Assembly: GCA_046483285.1 (NCBI GenBank)
Contig: JAWODN010000117.1
Coordinates: 1-12,300 of the forward strand
Length of the DNA stretch: 12,300 bases
Reading direction: 5' to 3'
From: CAYRTV01 sp046483285
GTDB taxonomy: Bacteria > Acidobacteriota > Aminicenantia > Aminicenantales > Aminicenantaceae
The notes under the pieces were generated by a model. That model was not told the DNA's origin. It saw only the letters and a list, made by a program, of their open reading frames with translations, and did no database searches. Positions 8,273 through 12,300 of the stretch are shown one piece after another (position 1 is the first letter of the stretch; each line of letters begins with the position of its first letter). Made by a program: the position numbers and the translations under genes.

Positions 8273-10462
8273 TTATTCCGTGATTTGTTCTTTTGCCGGT
8301 GCGGTGTTTTGAATGGTGACCCGGTCCAGCCAGATTGAAGCTGCGCCGGGAGAATAAACACGGAGACTTAAAGCCGCTTTCCGGGGCACTTGGAAAGGAA
8401 GGTCGAAGGCAAAGTATTCTCCGGTGCGGGTGAATTCACCCGCTGAAAGATTTCTGCTGGCCAAAAGTTTTTTTCGCTTCCTGTCGACGACATCCATTTT
8501 GAGAACAAACGGGCTTTCCGGGGTCGGATCTTCGATTTTAACAATAAAGCGGGCTGAATACCCGCCTCCGTCAAACTCTTTCAGGGGGAGTTGCGCCAAT
8601 GCTCCGTCATGTTTTTTTTCGATAAAAAGAGCGGTTTTGTGAAAGGCTTGCTCATCAAAGCGGGGCATCCCCGGGCTTCCAAAAAATGTCTCGCCTTCAT
8701 AAGAAATGACATCTTCCGGTAATGCTTCGGGAGCCGGATCGAGTGCATAGAGTTCGGCATAAGTCTGCCACAGAGGATAGCGGGCCATGAGCTCGGCATC
8801 ACGCATGGCTTCCGGGAAGTCTCGAAAATATTCCGTTTTCTCTATGGCATGAGCATGAATGGTGGGAAAGACATGGGTGATTCCGAATCTTTGAATGAAG
8901 TCATCATAGGGATTGATATACCCGGCCCGGTAGGGATGAGCTTCAAACGTGTTTTCCAGAGAAATGAGCGGCGTGATCAGACCGGCCAGAACCATGTGCT
9001 CATAGGTTCGCCCCAGGTCGCGGGAGATGGTTTGGATGCGGTAGAAGGGGCGGGCGGCCCACTGGAAGTACGGCTTGAGATTGAACCATCCCGATGCCAG
9101 GATAAGAACAGCGGCTATGGACACCACTGCCGGGCGGGGCAGTGAAAACGTCAACCTCCGCGGCCATTTTTTCAAGCCGATGACAATCATACCGCAAATG
9201 ATTCCATCCAGAATCAACAGCTTGAGTGTGGCGTTATGCAAGGAGGCCGGAGTCAGGGGGCGGCTCAAATAAATCATCACATTGCTTATGGGAAAAAGCA
9301 ACCATCCGTATAAAAACAGAATGAAGGGCCATGCGGGAAAAGCGGGCTTGGAAATCTTGCGGGCATGGATAATCGTGCTCAGCATGCCGAAGGCTAAGAA
9401 CACAACCGGAACCATCAAGGCAACGGTGTGCCGGGCGGCGTGATAAAAGATCATGGAACAATAAAGCAGGTTTGAAATCAGCCATATTCCGGAGGTCCAT
9501 TCGATAAAGGCTATTTTTTTGGGGGAAGTGAATGCCCGGTAAATAAGAATAATGATAAAGAGGCTGGCGAGGGAGAAGAGGACAGGGGCTTCATTCAGGT
9601 AATAAAGAGGGCGGCCCCAGAAATTTTTGATGATTTCATTGAAACTGTTAGGAGTGAGCCAGGTGATGTTTTCACCGCCGTAGGCCTGGAATATTTCCCG
9701 GTGAGGGAAATAAAAGGCCGCCAGCCATGCCGCTCCCGATGCGGCGAAACCGGTTATAAAATATCCCAATGAAAAAAGCGCACGCTTCATTCCCGGAGAG
9801 AAATGAAAAAAGAGAGTGAATCCTAATCCTAAAAATAATGCCGGGAGGATCTGAACAAAAGTGGCTTTTACGGTAAAGGAGAGGAAAGCTGAGATCCCTG
9901 ATAATATCAGCCAGTGATTTTTTTGTTGTGATAAGGCCTTTTGCGCGAAATAGACGGCCAGCAAAGCAAAAAACAACATCGGCATGACCCGGACCGCTAT
10001 CCGGCTGAACATGGTGAGCTGGTAGTTGATTCCCAGCAAGAATACGGCCGTCACAGCCGCCGCTGTTCCTTTCTTTTGAAAAATCAAGAAGGTTGTTATC
10101 AAAATAAGGATGCTGAAGATTACGGGAATCAGATTCATCTGGGCGATACCTGTTCCGAAGACCCGGAAGCTCAGATACGTCAAATAATGGGGAAGGGGAC
10201 TGATATGCATGATATTCCACATGTCCATCTCCCATTCCCCGAAAACCACTTTGTTGCGGGCGTTGAAGACATAGCCGCCGGGATCGCTCATATAACCCAT
10301 GCTGCGGCTGAGGTCATGAGGAGGATCCGCTCCCAGATGGACAATCCGCATGGAAGACAAAAGGACGAGGAGGGTGAATATAATCCAGATTCGTTTACTT
10401 CTCTTGAAAGAGAAGGCTGTTGGAAATGTGTTTTCTGGTGCCATTTTTTTAATTATACACAT
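8273..10462 (-). CDS. GT39/PMT-type integral membrane glycosyltransferase
   Basis: A 729-aa protein. The N-terminal two thirds (about 24-465) contain around a dozen hydrophobic segments. A conserved acidic loop follows the first one (SDPGGY, D60), the layout of GT39/PMT_2 enzymes such as ArnT and Rgt proteins. These use polyprenyl-phosphate sugars and act on the outer face of the inner membrane. The region after about 470 is soluble. Its last part (about 615-718), with alternating strands and an SIWLDRVTIQ ending, looks like a jelly-roll carbohydrate-binding-type module. Two starts are possible, 10462 or the in-frame ATG at 10444, and neither has a clear ribosome binding site. It is transcribed alone, convergent with the propeller gene. 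The sugar donor and acceptor (lipid A, glycan or protein) are not evident. Confidence 0.8.
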   Translation of the reverse strand: MCIIKKMAPENTFPTAFSFKRSKRIWIIFTLLVLLSSMRIVHLGADPPHDLSRSMGYMSDPGGYVFNARNKVVFGEWEMDMWNIMHISPLPHYLTYLSFRVFGTGIAQMNLIPVIFSILILITTFLIFQKKGTAAAVTAVFLLGINYQLTMFSRIAVRVMPMLFFALLAVYFAQKALSQQKNHWLILSGISAFLSFTVKATFVQILPALFLGLGFTLFFHFSPGMKRALFSLGYFITGFAASGAAWLAAFYFPHREIFQAYGGENITWLTPNSFNEIIKNFWGRPLYYLNEAPVLFSLASLFIIILIYRAFTSPKKIAFIEWTSGIWLISNLLYCSMIFYHAARHTVALMVPVVFLAFGMLSTIIHARKISKPAFPAWPFILFLYGWLLFPISNVMIYLSRPLTPASLHNATLKLLILDGIICGMIVIGLKKWPRRLTFSLPRPAVVSIAAVLILASGWFNLKPYFQWAARPFYRIQTISRDLGRTYEHMVLAGLITPLISLENTFEAHPYRAGYINPYDDFIQRFGITHVFPTIHAHAIEKTEYFRDFPEAMRDAELMARYPLWQTYAELYALDPAPEALPEDVISYEGETFFGSPGMPRFDEQAFHKTALFIEKKHDGALAQLPLKEFDGGGYSARFIVKIEDPTPESPFVLKMDVVDRKRKKLLASRNLSAGEFTRTGEYFAFDLPFQVPRKAALSLRVYSPGAASIWLDRVTIQNTAPAKEQITE

Positions 10463-10480
10463 GATGAATTCATTTTGGTA

Positions 10481-10502
10481 CTTTTGCTCAGCTTTTGCTC
10501 AG
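10481..10502. repeat. 11-bp perfect tandem duplication
   Basis: CTTTTGCTCAG occurs twice in direct succession (10481-10491, 10492-10502). The second unit runs into the left edge of the 89-bp repeat. It lies in the leader region of the minus-strand glycosyltransferase gene. Replication slippage or the scar of an insertion would both explain it. Confidence 0.8.
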
Positions 10503-10587
10503 CCTGGCTGATTTAAGATCAAGAAAATAAAACAATTGTGAAAATCTCTTCAGGGGCGGGAAATGCTTAAAAGTGATTTTTTAATAT
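10499..10587 (+). repeat. 89-bp direct repeat, left copy
   Basis: Aligns without gaps to 12021-12109 at 82 of 89 positions; all seven differences are transitions. It opens with the 13-base palindrome TCAGCCTGGCTGA and ends in TTTTTTAATAT. Neither copy encodes a convincing peptide. Together the copies enclose the hairpin region and the DUF368 gene. It may be a dispersed extragenic element, a remnant of a mobile element end, or a recombination site. Confidence 0.9.
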
Positions 10588-10677
10588 AAAAATCGGTTTT
10601 AAGACATTCCTGTGCTTTTTTCTTATCGGGTTAAGGGGGGATACCCATATGGATTTCCTTCCTGATTCCTAACCTGA

Positions 10678-10884
10678 ATGATGAACGGGCCGGGATTGCC
10701 TCAGATGCGAGGCGCAGGGCATGACGCTGTGGTCCTTCACCGCGAATGCCCTGCAACAAAGTTTTATTGCGAGGCCTGCGGAGCAGGCCGTGGCAACCTT
10801 AGACGGATAGATTATAAAGAACCGGAGGCGTCTAAGATCCTCACGTCGCTTCGCTCCTCAGGACCCCGCCCGAAGGGTACGGTG
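10678..10884. repeat. GC-rich chain of stem-loops, REP-like extragenic element
   Basis: Four hairpins follow one another. GCAGGGCAT / ATGCCCTGC (10714-10722 with 10746-10754). TTGC plus GGCCTGC / GCAGGCC plus GCAA (10767-10796). CTTAGACG / CGTCTAAG (10798-10805 with 10829-10836). GAC-CCG-CCC / GGG-CGG-GTC (10862-10886). Composition is much more GC-rich than the flanks. The bottom-strand phrase CCTGAGGAGCGAAGCG is a wording I recognise from dispersed extragenic repeats in many genomes. The 76-codon open frame across it is judged non-coding. The preceding 10588-10677 shows nothing beyond a CCATATGG palindrome. Confidence 0.55.
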
Positions 10885-10930
10885 TCATCGCCATTTTTTT
10901 ATGAATAAGCCAGGCTAAGTAATAGATCAG
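10885..10930 (+). repeat. Extragenic repeat, copy B (46 nt)
   Basis: Ungapped partner of 4295-4340 (35 of 46 identical). Like copy A it directly follows a hairpin, shares CATTTTTTTATGAA, and leads toward a + strand gene, here the DUF368 gene 100 bp downstream. With the hairpin at 10862-10886 the T run could make a weak + strand terminator. It contains the palindrome AGCCAGGCT (10908-10916), whose complement is the core of the palindrome opening the 89-bp repeat. Confidence 0.55.
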
Positions 10931-10944
10931 GCCAATAATAATAC

Positions 10945-10991
10945 GTGACTTAATTTAGACTTGAAGTGATAATGCTTATTATGCTTATAAT
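10945..10991 (+). promoter_or_regulatory. Candidate promoter region of the DUF368 gene
   Basis: A very AT-rich leader. GTGACT (10945-10950) and GATAAT (10968-10973) are 17 bp apart, a fair sigma-70 match. A perfect TATAAT at 10986-10991 has only TTGAAG at 10961-10966 as partner, at 19 bp. ATGCTTAT occurs twice here (10972 and 10981). Which hexamers are used cannot be told from sequence. Confidence 0.35.
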
Positions 10992-11029
10992 AAACTCATT
11001 ATATTTTATTGACTTCTTCTTCAAAAATC

Positions 11030-11986
11030 ATGCTCAAAGATATATGTAACTACCTGATACTGATATCAAAAGGGTTTGTCATGGGGGCTGCCAATGTGAT
11101 ACCGGGCGTGTCTGGAGGTACCATTGCTCTGATCACAGGTGTTTTTGAAAAACTGATCCACTCAGTTAAATCGATTGATCATAAAGCAATTTCATTTCTT
11201 TTAAAGGGAAGGTTTAGATCATTTTCCTCGCATATTAACCTTCCTTTCCTGCTGGCGGTTTTTTCCGGTGCCGTGATCAGTATTTTTACCCTGGCCAGGC
11301 TTCTTGCCTATCTTTTTGATAATTTCCCCGTGTTTATCTGGGCCTACTTTTTCGGGTTGATACTTGCATCGGTATGGTTTGTCGGAAAAATCGTCAACCG
11401 ATGGAAATTGTCAATTTTCGCCGCTTTTGCAGGCGGCACCCTGCTTGCTGCTTGGATATCCTCCATGCGTCCGGCAGAAGGGAGCGAAAACCTCTTTTAT
11501 CTGATACTTTGCGGGATGGTGGCTGTTTGCAGCATGATACTCCCGGGACTGTCGGGATCTTTTATTCTGGTTCTTATGGGAAATTATGAACTTATTGCAA
11601 TAGAGGCAGTTAACGAATTGAGAATGGATATACTGATTCCTGTTGCCATAGGGATAGTTGCCGGACTTGTGGCTTTTTCACATTTTCTATCCTGGATATT
11701 CAGAAAATTCAGAGATCTTACATTGGCATCCCTGACCGGCTTTATAGCGGGCTCCCTTTTCATTTTATGGCCGTGGAAAGATCCGGTTTACAAGATTGAT
11801 GAGTTGGGTAACCTCATAAGGAGGCCGGATGGCTCTCCTGTTATTCAGAGTTATCAAAGGTTTGTTCCTGAATCGCTTAACACTGAAGTGATAATAGCTA
11901 TTTTGCTTATGATCACAGGTTATCTCACTCTCTGGTTTATAGAATGGATAGCCGCAAAATATCCTATGAGAAGTGTGAATTCATAG
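11030..11986 (+). CDS. DUF368 membrane protein, PopT-type polyprenyl-phosphate transporter
   Basis: A 318-aa polytopic membrane protein. The family signature GAANVIPGVSGGT (about 19-31) is mirrored in the second half by ILPGLSGSF (about 170-178), the two PG-x-SG re-entrant motifs of DUF368. Members of this family (PopT) have been reported to return undecaprenyl phosphate across the membrane for reuse in peptidoglycan and other envelope glycan synthesis. ATG at 11030 is preferred because the signature then sits at the usual distance from the N-terminus; an in-frame TTG at 11009 would add seven residues. Neither has a Shine-Dalgarno sequence. Half of the isoleucine codons (19 of 38) are ATA, against two in the whole M20 gene. 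This base and codon use, with the flanking 89-bp repeats and the adjacent IS, suggests acquisition from another lineage. Confidence 0.85.
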   Translation: MLKDICNYLILISKGFVMGAANVIPGVSGGTIALITGVFEKLIHSVKSIDHKAISFLLKGRFRSFSSHINLPFLLAVFSGAVISIFTLARLLAYLFDNFPVFIWAYFFGLILASVWFVGKIVNRWKLSIFAAFAGGTLLAAWISSMRPAEGSENLFYLILCGMVAVCSMILPGLSGSFILVLMGNYELIAIEAVNELRMDILIPVAIGIVAGLVAFSHFLSWIFRKFRDLTLASLTGFIAGSLFILWPWKDPVYKIDELGNLIRRPDGSPVIQSYQRFVPESLNTEVIIAILLMITGYLTLWFIEWIAAKYPMRSVNS

Positions 11987-12022
11987 CATTAATTCCATTA
12001 ATTCCTTAATTCTCCTTAATTC
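11987..12022. repeat. Short tandem repeat (four units of 8-10 bp)
   Basis: CATTAATTC, CATTAATTC, CTTAATTCTC and CTTAATTC follow one another from the base after the DUF368 stop codon up to the start of the right-hand 89-bp repeat. The left copy of that repeat is likewise preceded by a tandem duplication, of unrelated sequence. Confidence 0.75.
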
Positions 12023-12109
12023 AGCCTGGCTGATTTAAGACCAAGAAAATAAAATAGTTGTGAAAATCTCTTCAGGGGCAGGGGATGCTTAAAAGTAATT
12101 TTTTAATAT
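12021..12109 (+). repeat. 89-bp direct repeat, right copy
   Basis: Partner of 10499-10587, same orientation, offset exactly 1522 bp. Similarity stops abruptly after AATAT at 12109, where the presumed IS begins. The repeat may therefore have been longer before it was interrupted. Confidence 0.9.
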
Positions 12110-12149
12110 GGTTCATCACGGAAATGGATACCTGGGATTGAAAAAAGAA

Positions 12150-12211
12150 GGGACATCGCGTAAGTTCCTCTTGAGAATTTAAATTTAAAAAAGGAGGAAC
12201 AGCGATGTCCC
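12150..12211 (+). promoter_or_regulatory. Hairpin enclosing the transposase ribosome binding site and start codon
   Basis: GGGACATCGC (12150-12159) pairs perfectly with GCGATGTCCC (12202-12211), which contains the ATG. TTCCTC (12165-12170) pairs with GAGGAA (12194-12199), the core of the Shine-Dalgarno sequence. A small asymmetric internal loop separates the two helices, and an AT-rich loop with AATTTAAATT closes the structure. RNA entering from outside would hide the translation start. Confidence 0.65.
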
Positions 12212-12300
12212 AAGCAATATTGTATCATGTTTTGGGTCTTAATGGATTTCATCAGTTGAGAGCCCGGAGGAAAGGCCGTTCTATTTTCTTGGAGGTGATT
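12205..12300 (+). CDS. Transposase N-terminus, ISL3-like (runs off the window)
   Basis: Thirty-two codons are visible from an ATG preceded by a perfect AAGGAGGA (12191-12198, six-base spacing). The visible peptide opens MSQAILYHVLGLNGFHQL. The LLYHxxGxxGF/Y type of opening is what I associate with one group of ISL3-family transposases, which are DDE enzymes with an N-terminal zinc-binding region. The catalytic domain is beyond the window edge. If the family call is wrong, the frame is still likely coding because of its strong ribosome binding site. Confidence 0.6.
   Translation, partial: MSQAILYHVLGLNGFHQLRARRKGRSIFLEVI

Larger units (their letters stand above)
12110..12300 (+). mobile_element. 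Left end of an insertion sequence, probably ISL3 family (partial)
   Basis: GGTTCATCACGGAAATGG at 12110-12127 resembles the terminal inverted repeats of ISL3-family elements, which begin GG and contain a TTCAC/ATCAC-GGAAA pattern. About 95 bp later a transposase-like frame opens. The start coincides with the sudden end of the 89-bp repeat, as an insertion junction would. ISL3 elements make 8-bp target duplications, so TTTAATAT (12102-12109) is the predicted one. The right end lies outside the window, so the boundary is unproven. Confidence 0.55.

Noticed and set aside
8153..8338. 61-codon open frame on the + strand between convergent genes
   Set aside because: It crosses a GC-rich hairpin and the putative terminator and overlaps the end of the glycosyltransferase gene. 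No ribosome binding site or family resemblance.
10459..10479. Six-codon mini-ORF overlapping the glycosyltransferase start on the minus strand
   Set aside because: An ATG-AAT-TCA frame ends within the gene start. No ribosome binding site and no attenuation logic could be seen, so it is most likely chance.
9941..10516. 191-codon open frame on the + strand
   Set aside because: It is antisense to the N-terminal, membrane-spanning part of the glycosyltransferase gene, which has clear coding features in its own frame.
10678..10908. 76-codon open frame on the + strand
   Set aside because: It runs through four hairpins and a repeated element, has no ribosome binding site, and its translation resembles no protein family I know. 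Treated as extragenic repeat.
11009..11029. TTG start for the DUF368 protein
   Set aside because: It adds seven residues (MTSSSKI) with no better ribosome binding site than the ATG at 11030.
1..12300. CRISPR array, tRNA or rRNA gene
   Set aside because: No regularly spaced repeats with unique spacers, cloverleaf or rRNA-like stretches were seen on reading; the repeats present are only two- or three-copy.

Overview
The window looks like a chromosomal segment from an uncultured or little-studied Gram-negative-type bacterium. Exported peptidase, hydrolase and Asp-box propeller proteins beside a large lipid-linked-sugar glycosyltransferase would suit lineages such as Aminicenantes or Acidobacteria. 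That placement is a guess from gene content, since no marker gene is present. Most genes are moderately GC-rich (many CCGG and GGCGG words, almost no ATA codons). The last ~1.4 kb is clearly more AT-rich.

Layout. (1) 106-4219: a translationally coupled + strand operon. It encodes an exported AbgB-like M20 amidohydrolase, a cytosolic HAD phosphatase of the phosphoglycolate-phosphatase type and an exported gamma-glutamyltransferase-like Ntn hydrolase, and ends at a good intrinsic terminator (4272-4310). (2) 4371-7995: an alpha/beta hydrolase (monoacylglycerol-lipase type) followed 43 bp later by a 911-aa secreted Asp-box beta-propeller protein. (3) 8273-10462: a convergent, minus-strand 729-aa GT39/PMT-type membrane glycosyltransferase with a soluble C-terminal half. 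(4) 10463-11029: a long intergenic region holding a tandem repeat, an 89-bp repeat, a chain of hairpins and a second extragenic repeat. (5) 11030-11986: a DUF368 (PopT-type) polyprenyl-phosphate transporter gene with foreign codon usage. (6) 12021-12109: a second copy of the 89-bp repeat, directly abutting what looks like the left end of an ISL3-type insertion sequence, whose transposase starts at 12205 and runs off the window.

How the genes may work together. The first operon could release amino acids from exported amide or gamma-glutamyl substrates. The GT39 enzyme uses polyprenyl-phosphate sugars as donors and the DUF368 protein recycles polyprenyl phosphate. They are therefore functionally compatible, but composition and the flanking repeats suggest the DUF368 gene arrived separately.

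The most interesting structure is at the right end. The DUF368 gene is bracketed by 89-bp direct repeats (82/89 identical, no gaps, all seven differences transitions). The right-hand repeat stops exactly where the presumed IS begins. The transposase ribosome binding site and start codon lie inside an imperfect hairpin that would silence read-through transcripts. I see no CRISPR array, tRNA or rRNA, and no clear new defence or biosynthetic system.
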